Positions 50,615-59,851 are shown, counted from the first letter of the stretch. The stretch is 64,000 bases of DNA from MESE01 sp036675035 (GCA_036675035.1 JAKFFO010000155.1:25469-89468), one strand, 5' to 3'. Translations and numbers: made by a program. Notes: a model not told the origin generated them from the letters alone.

Positions 50615-51411
50615 TGAAAAACGAAGAAAACCGGCCGATTGTCGACATCCGGAATCTGTGGACGCAATTCGGGCAGTTCGTCGTGCACCAGGAAGTCAAC
50701 CTGAAAGTCATGCCGGGTGAAATCGTGTCGCTGGTCGGCGGCTCCGGTTCCGGCAAGACGACCTTGCTGCGCGAAATCCTGGGATTGCAAGAACCGACGC
50801 GCGGCAGCGTAAAGGTGTTCGGTGCCAACATCAACCAGGCCGATGCGGTCGAGCTTCGGAGATTGCGCCGCCGGTGGGGTATGCTGTTCCAGCACGGCGC
50901 GCTGTTTTCCGCATTGACTGCTTTCGATAATGTGGCGCTGCCGATGCGCGAATTGCGCACCATGCCGGAGGATCTGATCCGCGATGCGGTGCTGCTGAAA
51001 CTGGATATGGTCGGCATCGATCCGGCGCAGGCGATCAAGATGCCGTCCGATCTGTCCGGCGGCATGATCAAGCGGGTGGCGCTGGCGCGAGCATTGGCGC
51101 TGGAGCCAGAGCTGCTGTTCCTGGATGAACCGACGGCGGGACTGGACCCGGCATTATCGGAAAGCTTTGTCGAGCTGATCCGGTCGCTGCATCAGAAAAT
51201 GCGGCTGACGGTAATCATGGTTACCCATGATCTGGATACCTTGCTGGCGCTGTCGACACGGATCGCCGTACTGGCCGACCGGCAGGTGATCGCCTACGGC
51301 AAGCCGGACGACGTGATCGCGGTGCCGCATCCGTTCATTCAGCAATTCTTTCTCGGAGTGCGCGGTCGACGCGCGCTGCAAGGCCTGCACGCCGCGCCTC
51401 AAACTGGATAA
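50614..51411 (+). CDS. ABC ATPase of the Mla-type transporter
   Basis: 265 residues. Walker A GGSGSGKTT (about 42-50), signature LSGGMIKRVALARAL and Walker B LLFLDEPTAGLDP. MlaF-type. Energises movement of phospholipids between membranes with the permease and the MCE protein. Overlaps the permease gene by one base pair (TGATG). Confidence 0.93.
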   Translation: MKNEENRPIVDIRNLWTQFGQFVVHQEVNLKVMPGEIVSLVGGSGSGKTTLLREILGLQEPTRGSVKVFGANINQADAVELRRLRRRWGMLFQHGALFSALTAFDNVALPMRELRTMPEDLIRDAVLLKLDMVGIDPAQAIKMPSDLSGGMIKRVALARALALEPELLFLDEPTAGLDPALSESFVELIRSLHQKMRLTVIMVTHDLDTLLALSTRIAVLADRQVIAYGKPDDVIAVPHPFIQQFFLGVRGRRALQGLHAAPQTG

Positions 51412-51429
51412 ATTGGATGGAAAGGCATT

Positions 51430-52344
51430 ATGGAAAATAAAGCACATGCAATCATCGCCGGATTATTCACGCTTGCGCTGATCACGGCCGCGATACTGGT
51501 TGCGTTGTGGTTCAATCGCGACCGCATCGAGCGCGTGCCCTACCAGCTGGCCACCAAACTGTCGGTACCCGGTCTTAACCCGCAGGCGGCGGTGCGCTAT
51601 CGCGGCCTGGATGTGGGGCGGGTCGACGAGATTTCGTTCGATCCGGAGGTGCCGGGCCAGATTTTGATTCATATCAGCGTCAATCCGGATACGCCCGTCA
51701 CCAAATCGACTTACGGCACTTTGGGATACCAGGGCGTGACCGGGATCGCCTATGTGCAGCTGGATGACGATGGCAGCAATCCGGTCAAATTGCCCACCTC
51801 GGAAAATCAGGTGGCACGCATCGAGATGCGCCCGAGCCTGCTCGACAACCTGGAAAGCAAGGGACTGGCAATTCTGACCCAAGCCGAAGAATTGACCAAA
51901 CGATTCAATACGCTGCTCAATTCGGAGAATCAGAAAACCATGCTGGCCGCGTTCAACAATGTCAGCAAGGCAGCGACCGAACTGGAAACGATCCCGAAGC
52001 AGTTAAAGCCGACGCTGGAACAATTGCCGAAACTGACCGCGGACGCGCAGGAAACCCTGGAATCGATTACAAAGCTGTCGAATGACGTCAGTGCGCTGAC
52101 CGCGCAGCTCCAGGCACAGAATGGGCCGGTTGCAAAAATCTCGGATGCCGCAGATCGAGTGGGTTCGGCGGCAGACAGGATAGAGCTGGAATCCGGGCCG
52201 CTGATTAAAGATTTGCGGTCGTCGTTGCGTACGTTCGACCGGACACTGGACCGCATCAATGAACGCCCGCAGAGCCTGCTGTTCGGATCGCGCGAAGTTG
52301 TGCCCGGGCCGGGCGAATCCGGTTTCGAGCCACCTGTAAAATAG
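51430..52344 (+). CDS. MCE-domain (MlaD-like) substrate-binding protein
   Basis: 304 residues. One N-terminal membrane helix (about 10-28), the MCE domain (about 38-115, LNPQAAVRYRGLDVGRVDEI), then long helices with a coiled-coil pattern (about 140-270). Longer than E. coli MlaD. Inner-membrane anchored, periplasmic lipid-binding ring. Part of the four-gene transporter operon. Confidence 0.92.
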   Translation: MENKAHAIIAGLFTLALITAAILVALWFNRDRIERVPYQLATKLSVPGLNPQAAVRYRGLDVGRVDEISFDPEVPGQILIHISVNPDTPVTKSTYGTLGYQGVTGIAYVQLDDDGSNPVKLPTSENQVARIEMRPSLLDNLESKGLAILTQAEELTKRFNTLLNSENQKTMLAAFNNVSKAATELETIPKQLKPTLEQLPKLTADAQETLESITKLSNDVSALTAQLQAQNGPVAKISDAADRVGSAADRIELESGPLIKDLRSSLRTFDRTLDRINERPQSLLFGSREVVPGPGESGFEPPVK

Positions 52345-52364
52345 AACGGCAACCAGGATAAAAA

Positions 52365-52985
52365 ATGAAAACGACGATCCGGTCTTTTACCGTCTTGCTG
52401 ACAATCGTTTCTGCCGCGCTGCTCGGCGCTTGCTCCGGGCTCCCGGAGCGCGAATCGCGCACACTCTACGACCTCGGCATGCTGCCGCCAGCGCAAAGTG
52501 CGGCAGTTCCACCTGCGTTGCCGCCGTTGAGCATTGCCGACGTCGGTTCGCCGGCCTGGCTGGACAGCAGGACAATGTTCTACAGGCTGGCCTATGCCAA
52601 TGACCAGCAGCCGCGTCCTTATGCGAGCAGTCGCTGGAGCATGCCGCCGGCGCAATTGTTCGGTGAACGCGTGAAAGATCATCTGGCGCGAGCCGGCGGC
52701 GCCGTGCTGTCGGCGTCCGACGGCGTGGTGAATGTCCCGGTACTGCGAATCGAGACCGACGATTTCACGCAGATATTTCTCAGCCCCCGGGAAAGCATCG
52801 TGCGCGTCAACGTGCGCGCGTCGGTATTGAACGGCCGCACATTGCTGGCGCACCGGAATTTCAGTCGCGAAGTGCCGGCTCAGACACCGGACGCATCCGG
52901 CGGCGCTCGCGCGCTGGCCGATGCCAGTGACGCCATCATCGCCGACATGATGAACTGGCTCGCGGGACTGCCGCTCAAGAAATGA
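52365..52985 (+). CDS. ABC-transport auxiliary lipoprotein (PqiC-like)
   Basis: 206 residues. Lipobox LLGAC gives a lipidated Cys near residue 23. The rest fits the ABC_trans_aux family (FYRLAYANDQQPRPYASSRWSMPP), which in PqiC-type proteins is tethered to the outer membrane. It replaces the MlaC/MlaA components not found here. Overlaps the VanZ gene (ATGA). Confidence 0.88.
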   Translation: MKTTIRSFTVLLTIVSAALLGACSGLPERESRTLYDLGMLPPAQSAAVPPALPPLSIADVGSPAWLDSRTMFYRLAYANDQQPRPYASSRWSMPPAQLFGERVKDHLARAGGAVLSASDGVVNVPVLRIETDDFTQIFLSPRESIVRVNVRASVLNGRTLLAHRNFSREVPAQTPDASGGARALADASDAIIADMMNWLAGLPLKK

Positions 52986-54112
52986 CACCTGCTTCGACAC
53001 CGGAACGGATTCCCGCCGCATCGTCGTTTGCGCGCGTCGGCCTGCTGGTTTATGCGCTGCTGATCGTCTACGCCAGCTGGTACCCGTTCTCCGGCTGGCG
53101 CGATCTCGGAATAACGCCGCTTGCATTCCTTCGGCTGCCGCTGCCGCACTATAAGACGATGTTCGACCTGGCGACCAATGTCATCGCCTACATACCACTC
53201 GGCATCCTGATCGTATTCGCGCTCTATCCCGGCATCCGCCGCATCTGGGCCGTGCTGATTGCTGTTGCCGCCGGCGCGCTCCTGTCCACAACGATGGAGG
53301 CATTGCAGACTTTCCTGCCCAGCCGGGTCGCTTCGAACCTCGATTTGCTGACCAACATCGCCGGGGTTTGCATCGGCGCAGTCGTCGGCGCGCTTCTGAC
53401 CGGCGTATTCATGGAGCGGAGCCGGTTGCTGCTGCTGCGCCGGCGCTGGTTTTCGTTCGAAGCCAGCCGGGGCATGATCGTACTTGCGCTGTGGCCGCTG
53501 GCCCAGATCTATCCGCAAGGTTATCTGTTCGGCCATGGGCAGCTCACACCGATCCTGTCGAACTGGTTATCCGAATGGCTATCGATGTCCATCGATCTCG
53601 GCGCCTATCTGCGTACCGATACCGAATTGACGGTCGAACAATACTGGCTATCCGAAACCATCATCACCGCATGCGGGCTGACCGGCGCGGTGCTGACCCT
53701 GCTGTGCCTGCTCCGGAACCCGGCGCCAAGAGGAGCGCTGGCGGTGCTCATGATCGCCGCCGCGGTTACGGTCAAATCGCTCTCCAGCGCCCTGCTGTTC
53801 GCACCGGAAAATGCATTTGTATGGCTGACGCCGGGCGCCAAGGGCGGCGTACTGATCGGTGCGATCATGCTTGCCGGACTCGCATTCGCACCGGCAGTGG
53901 CGCAGCGCCGCGTCGCGGTGCTGGCATTGATCACGAGCCTGGTAGCGGTCAACGCGGCGCCGGCCAATCCATACTTCATTGCGACCATGCAAACCTGGGT
54001 CCAAGGGAAATTCCTGAACTTCAATGGCGCCGCGCAGTTCCTGTCGCTGCTATGGCCGTTCTTCACGTTATGGTTCTTGCTACACCCGGTACATCGCGCC
54101 AGGCAAGATTGA
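52982..54112 (+). CDS. VanZ-family membrane protein
   Basis: 376 residues, about nine membrane segments. The VanZ signature is visible in the first part (YASWYPFSGWRD; DLATNVIAYIPLGILI; TMEALQTFLPSRVASNLDLLTN). The C-terminal half is an additional membrane region. Function unknown; the family is named for teicoplanin resistance but most members are not resistance genes. Coupled to the lipoprotein gene by overlap. Confidence 0.87.
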   Translation: MTPASTPERIPAASSFARVGLLVYALLIVYASWYPFSGWRDLGITPLAFLRLPLPHYKTMFDLATNVIAYIPLGILIVFALYPGIRRIWAVLIAVAAGALLSTTMEALQTFLPSRVASNLDLLTNIAGVCIGAVVGALLTGVFMERSRLLLLRRRWFSFEASRGMIVLALWPLAQIYPQGYLFGHGQLTPILSNWLSEWLSMSIDLGAYLRTDTELTVEQYWLSETIITACGLTGAVLTLLCLLRNPAPRGALAVLMIAAAVTVKSLSSALLFAPENAFVWLTPGAKGGVLIGAIMLAGLAFAPAVAQRRVAVLALITSLVAVNAAPANPYFIATMQTWVQGKFLNFNGAAQFLSLLWPFFTLWFLLHPVHRARQD

Positions 54113-54160
54113 ATCCGGGTGTATCATTTCATCTTGATACACCGAGCCCGCCGAACCGAG

Positions 54161-54478
54161 ATGACCGACAAACCGTATTATCAGCAACATGTATTTTTCT
54201 GCGTGAACCAGCGCGACGAGGGCCGCCCCTGCTGCGCCGCGCGCGGTGCGCAAGCGGCGCAGGAACACGCCAAACACCGCATCAAGCAACTGGGCCTGAA
54301 CGGCGAAGGAAAAATCCGCATCAACAAATCCGGTTGCCTGGACCGCTGCGAAGAAGGCCCGGTCGTGGTGATTTATCCGGAGGGCACCTGGTATACCTAT
54401 GTTGACAACCATGACATCGATGAGATCATCGATGCTCACCTGATCGGCGGAAAAATCGTCGACCGCCTGAAAATCTGA
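54161..54478 (+). CDS. thioredoxin-like [2Fe-2S] ferredoxin-domain protein
   Basis: 105 residues from ATG 54161. Cysteines in HVFFCVNQR, RPCCAARG and GCLDRC match the four-cysteine pattern of small (2Fe-2S) proteins of the thioredoxin-like type. Redox partner unknown. Starts 48 bases after the VanZ gene. Confidence 0.85.
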   Translation: MTDKPYYQQHVFFCVNQRDEGRPCCAARGAQAAQEHAKHRIKQLGLNGEGKIRINKSGCLDRCEEGPVVVIYPEGTWYTYVDNHDIDEIIDAHLIGGKIVDRLKI

Positions 54479-54482
54479 TCCG

Positions 54483-55118
54483 ATGAACGTTCGAACCCAA
54501 CGCTTTTTCATCGCCGGCGCCGCGGGTCAAATCGAATGCGCGCTGGATTTGCCGGAACCGGAACAGTTTGCAGCGCCGCGCGGCATCGCATTGATCGCAC
54601 ATCCGCATCCGCTGTATGGCGGCACCATGGACAACAAGGTAACGCAAACCCTTGCGCGCGCATTCGTCGCGCTTGGCTACGCGGCAGCTCGGATGAATTT
54701 TCGCGGCGTCGGCAAATCCGCAGGCACCTACGACGAAGGACGCGGCGAGACGGACGACATGGCTGCATTGCTGACGCATATGCGGCAGCAGTTTCCAGGC
54801 ATGGCGATCGCCCTTGCAGGTTTTTCGTTTGGCACCTTCGTGCAGGCTCAGCTGCAGCAGCGCTTGACCGAACAGCAAGCACCCGCAGAACGACTGGTGC
54901 TGGTCGGTTGTGCCGCAGGCAAATGGGCGATGCCGGCAGTGCCCGCCAATACCATTCTGATACATGGCGAACACGACGATACCATTCCGCTAACGAATGT
55001 ACTGGACTGGGCACGGCCGCAGGATCTTCCGGTCATCGTGATTCCCGGCGCTGATCATTTTTTTCACCGCAAGCTGCAACATATAAAGAATTTCGTAGTC
55101 GAAATGTGGCATCGCTAG
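54483..55118 (+). CDS. alpha/beta hydrolase
   Basis: 211 residues. Nucleophile elbow GFSFG (about 102-106), Asp in HGEHDDTIPL and His in GADHFFHRK make a full catalytic triad, with HPHPLYGGTMDNKVT as oxyanion region. Resembles small serine hydrolases of the dienelactone type. Substrate unknown. Four bases after the ferredoxin gene. Confidence 0.87.
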   Translation: MNVRTQRFFIAGAAGQIECALDLPEPEQFAAPRGIALIAHPHPLYGGTMDNKVTQTLARAFVALGYAAARMNFRGVGKSAGTYDEGRGETDDMAALLTHMRQQFPGMAIALAGFSFGTFVQAQLQQRLTEQQAPAERLVLVGCAAGKWAMPAVPANTILIHGEHDDTIPLTNVLDWARPQDLPVIVIPGADHFFHRKLQHIKNFVVEMWHR

Positions 55119-55208
55119 CCGATTAGCGGCGCTATAATTCTTCACTCGTTTTGTTTTTCAATCGAGCTCCGTATGCAAAACATATCGGACTCCTCAACCG
55201 ACAATCCC

Positions 55209-56357
55209 ATGAAAAAAATCCTAGCGGCTCTGGCCGTCACCCTTCTATCGTTTTCCACCGTCCTGGCACAGAGCCTGCCCTCTCCCACCATCGCAGCCAA
55301 ATCATGGCTGCTGCTCGATGCTACCAGCGGTCAGGTGATCGCCTCGGAAAATCCAGATATGCGCGTCGAGCCGGCATCACTGGTGAAGATCATGACTGCG
55401 TATCTTGCATTTTCCGCCATCAAGGAGAAGCGTCTGGATCTGGACCAGATGGTGAACGTATCGGTGCGCGCATGGAAAGTCGACAAGGACAGCTCCAAGA
55501 TGTTTATCGATCCGGCCACACCGGTCAAGATCAACGACCTGCTGTATGGCCTGATTGTCCAGTCGGGCAACGATGCATCGATCGCACTGGCCGAAGCGGT
55601 GGCCGGGACCGAAGAAGCGTTCACCGCGCAGATGAATCGCGAAGCCGAGCGCATGGGCATGAAATCGACGCGTTATGCAAATTCCCATGGCTTGCCGGAT
55701 CCGGAAAATTATACGACCGCGCGGGATCTGTCCATTCTCGCAACCCGGATGGTCAACGATCACCCGGAGTTATACAAAATATATTCGAGCAAGGGCTTCA
55801 CTTATAACAAGATCACCCAGCCTAATCGCAACCGTTTGCTGTGGCTCGATCCAACCGTCGACGGCATGAAAACCGGCCACACCCAGGCTGCCGGATATTG
55901 CCTGATCGCTTCCGCAAAACGCCCCAACGGCGCTGCCGGCGATCGGCGTCTGATATCGGTCGTGCTGGGCACCGATTCCGATCAGCAGCGCGCGCAGGAA
56001 AGCCAGAAGCTGCTGAACTGGGGTTTCCTTAATTTCGATACGGTGAAGCTGTACGGAAAAGGCGAAGCCGTGGCAACACCGGAAGTCTGGAAAGGTTCGC
56101 AGAACCAGGTGAAGCTCGGATTCAACAAGGATATTTTCGTTACCGTGCCCAAGGGCCTGGCCGACAAGATGAAGCCGGTATTGGAACGCAAGGATCCATT
56201 GGTCGCGCCGATAGCACAGAACAGCAAGGCCGGAACGCTGAAAATGATGGCGGACGGCAAGATCATCACCGAATTGCCGGTATTCGCGCTGGAGCAGGTC
56301 AGCGAAGCGGGCATTTTCGGCCGTGCCTGGGACGCGGTGCGCTTGTGGATGAAATAG
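55209..56357 (+). CDS. dacC: D-alanyl-D-alanine carboxypeptidase (PBP5/6 type)
   Basis: 382 residues from ATG 55209 (an in-frame ATG at 55173 would add 12 residues before the signal peptide). Signal peptide about 1-20 (VLA-Q). Active-site set: S57-x-x-K60 in SLVKIM, SGN in VQSGNDAS and KTG in MKTGHTQ. C-terminal beta domain and an amphipathic membrane-binding helix at the end (GRAWDAVRLWMK). Trims the fifth D-Ala from peptidoglycan. TATAAT at 55133-55138 may be its -10. Symbol provisional (dacA/dacC type). Confidence 0.92.
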   Translation: MKKILAALAVTLLSFSTVLAQSLPSPTIAAKSWLLLDATSGQVIASENPDMRVEPASLVKIMTAYLAFSAIKEKRLDLDQMVNVSVRAWKVDKDSSKMFIDPATPVKINDLLYGLIVQSGNDASIALAEAVAGTEEAFTAQMNREAERMGMKSTRYANSHGLPDPENYTTARDLSILATRMVNDHPELYKIYSSKGFTYNKITQPNRNRLLWLDPTVDGMKTGHTQAAGYCLIASAKRPNGAAGDRRLISVVLGTDSDQQRAQESQKLLNWGFLNFDTVKLYGKGEAVATPEVWKGSQNQVKLGFNKDIFVTVPKGLADKMKPVLERKDPLVAPIAQNSKAGTLKMMADGKIITELPVFALEQVSEAGIFGRAWDAVRLWMK

Positions 56358-56623
56358 TTACCGGAGCGAATAGACAGATTCGCCCTGTCTGAAACTGTCT
56401 CCACGACCTGTTCGAGGATCTCCATGCCGCTGCGGCATCGAGATCCTCGTTGCATTGCGCGCCTGGAAATGACCGCGCTTTGAATCAGGCAACCCGGAAA
56501 GCACCAATATTATTTTCGCTACACGGCTCATCTGCGCCCCTCTGTCACTACCATGCTCGCGCGTTTGCACACCGGCGCAGCGTAAATGTGTGAAAATTGC
56601 CTACTCATACAAAGGACATCTTC
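56358..56623. other. intergenic region with a long hairpin
   Basis: 266 bases between the carboxypeptidase and aminotransferase genes. No supported gene. Contains the strong inverted repeat at 56413-56449. Confidence 0.6.
56413..56449. terminator. long stem-loop after the carboxypeptidase gene
   Basis: CGAGGATCTC (56413-56422) and GAGATCCTCG (56440-56449) pair fully, continued after one mismatch by ATGCCG/CGGCAT around a 3-base loop. No T-run follows. It could end transcription with help or be an extragenic palindrome. Confidence 0.5.
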
Positions 56624-57469
56624 ATGAACGATCCCCTGGTCTATCTCAATGGTGCGATGACGCCTCTTTCCGAAGCGAAGATTCCGGTGCTGGATCGCGG
56701 CTTCATCTTCGGCGACGGCGTGTATGAGGTAATTCCGATTTACGGTCGCAGAATGTTCCGTGCGGAGCAGCATATGGCGCGTCTGTTTCGCAGCCTTGCG
56801 GCAATCGAGATCACGAATCCGCATACCAGAGAACAATGGATGGACTTGATCAACCAGGTGGTCAACGCACATTCGGCGGACGATCAAATGGTTTATTTGC
56901 AAGTGACGCGCGGCGTCGCCAAGCGCGGCCATGCCTTTCCGAAAGGTACGACGCCGACCGTATTCATCATGACCGGTCCGCTGTCGCTTCCGTCGCCCGA
57001 AGTCCGCGCAAAAGGAGTCGCATGCGTATCGATGGAAGACAAGCGCTGGCTGCGTTGCGAGATCAAATCGATCTCGCTGCTGGGCAATGTGCTGGCAGCG
57101 CAGTATGCGGCCGAAAACGATGCGGTCGAATCGATCCAGTTCCGGGATGGGTTCCTGAGCGAAGCGTCGGCATCGAATGTGTGGATCGTCAGGAACGGCA
57201 CGCTGATGGGACCGCCGAAAGACAACCTGATCCTCGAAGGAATTCGGTACGGCCTTATCGAGGAACTATGCGCCGCTGAAGGCGTTCCGCTGGAAGCGCG
57301 GCGGATTTCGCGCGACGAGGTTTTTTCCGCCGATGAAGTGCTGCTGTCATCTGCGACAAAAGAGGTGTTGCCGGTGACAAGCATCGATGGAAAGACGGTG
57401 GGCGACGGCAAGCCGGGCGCCATTTATCAACGATTGTACAAAGCGTATCAGGCGGCCAAGGCGAGATAA
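56624..57469 (+). CDS. dat: D-amino-acid aminotransferase (class IV)
   Basis: 281 residues from ATG 56624. PLP lysine K148 in CEIKSISLLGN, with GDGVYEVIPIYGRR at the start and EASASNVWIV later, fits D-alanine aminotransferase of the class IV fold rather than IlvE. Sits between a carboxypeptidase that releases D-Ala and ybeD, suggesting recycling of wall D-Ala. The stop TAA overlaps an ATG of the ybeD frame. Confidence 0.88.
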   Translation: MNDPLVYLNGAMTPLSEAKIPVLDRGFIFGDGVYEVIPIYGRRMFRAEQHMARLFRSLAAIEITNPHTREQWMDLINQVVNAHSADDQMVYLQVTRGVAKRGHAFPKGTTPTVFIMTGPLSLPSPEVRAKGVACVSMEDKRWLRCEIKSISLLGNVLAAQYAAENDAVESIQFRDGFLSEASASNVWIVRNGTLMGPPKDNLILEGIRYGLIEELCAAEGVPLEARRISRDEVFSADEVLLSSATKEVLPVTSIDGKTVGDGKPGAIYQRLYKAYQAAKAR

Positions 57470-57513
57470 TGCCCGCTTCGGATAAATACCTGCCGCCATC
57501 AAGGATCAACACC

Positions 57514-57783
57514 ATGTCAAACCCGACCGACAGCCTGATTGAATATCCGAGTGATTTTCCGATCAAGATCATGGGCGCGATGCAGGACGCATTCGCGCAA
57601 ACCATGGTGGACCTGGTCAAGCAGTACGATCCGACTTTCGATGCCGGAAAAATGGAAATGCGCCCATCTGCCCAAGGCAACTACCTCGGCCTGACGGTCA
57701 CCGTGCGAGCTACCAGCCGCGAGCAGCTCGACAACCTGTACCTGGCGTTGACCTCTCACCCAATGGTGAAGATGGTACTGTGA
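57514..57783 (+). CDS. YbeD/DUF493 family protein
   Basis: 89 residues from ATG 57514 (AAGGATC upstream; an in-frame ATG at 57469 gives 104). Family segments YPSDFPIKIMG, YLGLTVTVRATSREQLDNLY and HPMVKMVL are complete. Function unknown; normally next to lipB, as in E. coli, though here three genes separate them. Confidence 0.9.
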   Translation: MSNPTDSLIEYPSDFPIKIMGAMQDAFAQTMVDLVKQYDPTFDAGKMEMRPSAQGNYLGLTVTVRATSREQLDNLYLALTSHPMVKMVL

Positions 57784-57793
57784 CGATCGACTG

Positions 57794-58714
57794 TCATATT
57801 GGCTCCGCCCAGCCGCTCTGGATCTTGAACTGTTCGACTTCATTCAACAGCCAGGCGCGAAACGCCTGGACCTGCGGCTTTTGCAAGGCGTGCGGCGCGC
57901 AAACAAGATAATACGAATAAGGGCTGCGCACGGTCACATCGAACAGCCGGACCAATTCTCCCGCCATGATTTCCTGCATCGCGACGACATGGCGCACCAG
58001 CGCGATGCCGCCGCCGCTGGACGCCAATCGAACCAGCATCGACAAATCCTGAAACAGTACCCCGCCGGTCGGTTCCGCCAGATCCACGCCGGCTGCCTCG
58101 AACCAGGGCGCCCAGTGCTCGGCATCGGACGAACGCAATAGCGTGTATTGCGCCAGTTCCTGCGGCACGGCGGGCAATTTTCCGCCGTTGTAAGCCGGAC
58201 TGGCGACTGGATAAAAATAATCCCCCATCAGCTTTTCAACCGCCAGTCCCGGATAGCGGCCCTCGCCGAAGCGTATGCCGACATCGACCTGCTCGCGAAA
58301 AAAATCTGCCAGGTGATTGCTCGACTGCAGCACCACCTCGGTATCCGGATGCAAATCAATGAATTTTCCGAGCCGCGGCGCCAGCCAGCGCGATGCGAAT
58401 GAAGGCATGGTGGTGATTGTCAGGCGCTTTTGACTGGCGCTGTTCATGATCGCGTCGGCCGCATCGGCGATATCCATCAACGATTTCCGTATGGTTGCCG
58501 CAAAGCGTTCGCCCTCGGCCGTTACCGCTATGCGCTTGCCGTGCCGTATGAACAGCGCAATCCCCAAGCCGTCTTCCAGCGAACGTACCTGGTGGCTGAT
58601 TGCGCCGTGCGTGACATGAATTTCTTCCGCCGCACGCGAAAAATTCTGATGCCGGGCGGCAGCTTCAAACGCGCGCAACGCCGCCAGATTCGGAAGCCGC
58701 CGTAAATCAGCCAT
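57794..58714 (-). CDS. LysR-type regulator, GcvA/AmpR-like
   Basis: 306 residues. N-terminal helix-turn-helix (LRAFEAAARHQNFSRAAEEIHVTHGAISHQVR, in two parts either side of residue 30) and a substrate-binding domain with VGIRFGEGRYPG. Resembles GcvA-like regulators. Effector unknown. Divergent from the DUF2917 gene, which it may control. Confidence 0.9.
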   Translation of the reverse strand: MADLRRLPNLAALRAFEAAARHQNFSRAAEEIHVTHGAISHQVRSLEDGLGIALFIRHGKRIAVTAEGERFAATIRKSLMDIADAADAIMNSASQKRLTITTMPSFASRWLAPRLGKFIDLHPDTEVVLQSSNHLADFFREQVDVGIRFGEGRYPGLAVEKLMGDYFYPVASPAYNGGKLPAVPQELAQYTLLRSSDAEHWAPWFEAAGVDLAEPTGGVLFQDLSMLVRLASSGGGIALVRHVVAMQEIMAGELVRLFDVTVRSPYSYYLVCAPHALQKPQVQAFRAWLLNEVEQFKIQSGWAEPI

Positions 58715-58760
58715 GGTTATATGTTAGTTAAATTATCAAAACAAATGAAAATATATCGTT

Positions 58761-58788
58761 TTGTTGACAGGCCGGCAAGCACTAGAAT
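58761..58788 (+). promoter_or_regulatory. candidate promoter of the DUF2917 gene
   Basis: TTGTTG (58761-58766) and TAGAAT (58783-58788) with a 16-base spacer, in an AT-rich stretch between the divergent LysR and DUF2917 genes. A competing TTGACA (58764-58769) has a poor spacer to any -10. Confidence 0.35.
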
Positions 58789-58862
58789 TTGTCTACGCGC
58801 CTTGATATCTGGACATGCGCTAATTTTATTGCTTTTTTTACCTGATCGAGGAGCAAGCGCTG

Positions 58863-59216
58863 ATGACCGGTCTATTCACAAAAAATTCACATACGATCTT
58901 GCCGGGCCAGATTCTGGCCGGGATCGCGCATGAGTCGAAAACACTGCATATTGCAGACGGATTGGCGTGGGTCACCATCGAAGGGATGCCGGACGATCAT
59001 TGGCTCGATAATGGCGACCAGTTGGCGATCCCGCCCGATCGCTTGATCGTGATTGAAGCCGGGAAATGTCCGAGTCGAATCGATATTCGCCCGGTCCGCG
59101 CTGGCCACCGCAAGCAATCAGGAAAAAACCAACCGATCCTGAACGACGCGAACACCGGCGAGTGTCCAACGGCTCCATTGCGTAGCCCGGAGACGAGCTG
59201 CGGCACATGCGCCTGA
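58863..59216 (+). CDS. DUF2917 family protein
   Basis: 117 residues. The core about 10-75 (LHIADGLAWVTIEG, DHWLDNGDQLAI) is a small cupin-like DUF2917 domain. A Cys-containing tail (ECPTAPL, SCGTCA) follows. Function unknown; members are often paired with LysR genes as here. Confidence 0.8.
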   Translation: MTGLFTKNSHTILPGQILAGIAHESKTLHIADGLAWVTIEGMPDDHWLDNGDQLAIPPDRLIVIEAGKCPSRIDIRPVRAGHRKQSGKNQPILNDANTGECPTAPLRSPETSCGTCA

Positions 59217-59274
59217 AGGCAGGTTGAAATCGGCATACGCCTCGCAATCAATCGCCAAACCGGAGAATGCAAAG

Positions 59275-59667
59275 ATGGAAAAGCTGGTGCAGCATTACCA
59301 GGACAAGCTCGCCTGCGAAATCGATTCCGCGGACCTGAAGGCGGCACTGGAGTCGGGCCAGGATATCGTGATCATCGACGCGCGCTCGCCGCAGGCGTAC
59401 CAGGCGGAGCATTTGCCCGGCGCAGTCAACATGCCGCATCGGACCATGACTGCAGAATCGACGCAGTATCTCGACAATGCCGCCCTGATTGTCACTTACT
59501 GTGACGGCATCGGCTGCAACGCGTCGACAAAGGGAGCACTCAACATGGCAAGGCTTGGGTTTCGCGTGCGGGAATTGATCGGCGGACTGGACTGGTGGAA
59601 AAGAGACGGTTACCGCACCAGCAGCGCGGCGCCCAGTTCCGAAGCCGGAGAATGCGGATGCAATTGA
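59275..59667 (+). CDS. rhodanese-domain protein
   Basis: 130 residues from ATG 59275. DARSPQAYQAEHLPGAVNMPH and the active loop YCDGIGCNAS (catalytic Cys) are present, with a C-terminal ECGCN. No signal peptide. Sulphur transfer or redox role, exact partner unknown. Follows the DUF2917 gene by 58 bases. Confidence 0.88.
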   Translation: MEKLVQHYQDKLACEIDSADLKAALESGQDIVIIDARSPQAYQAEHLPGAVNMPHRTMTAESTQYLDNAALIVTYCDGIGCNASTKGALNMARLGFRVRELIGGLDWWKRDGYRTSSAAPSSEAGECGCN

Positions 59668-59839
59668 CCGGCATGGAGAGCAAAGGAACATGCATCCGTC
59701 GGCAGTTCCATATTGTCCATCACTGCAGCGGCACCGCTAGCCACACGTTGCCATGCGCCGGCCGCTTCGCAAATGCCGAAACACCGGAACGGACCTTCGC
59801 CGCCTTGCCCTCTCGATCACACGATTGACGCCGATTCGG

Positions 59840-59845
59840 TACACT
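59840..59845 (+). promoter_or_regulatory. -10-like box six bases before the lipB start codon
   Basis: TACACT ends six bases before ATG 59852 with no Shine-Dalgarno between. Same spacing as dapF and moeB. No -35 of quality. Confidence 0.3.
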
Positions 59846-59851
59846 TGCGGC

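Noticed and set aside
53368..54405. 345-codon plus-strand frame across the VanZ gene and 2Fe-2S gene
   Set aside because: Alternate frame of two genes with clear family features.
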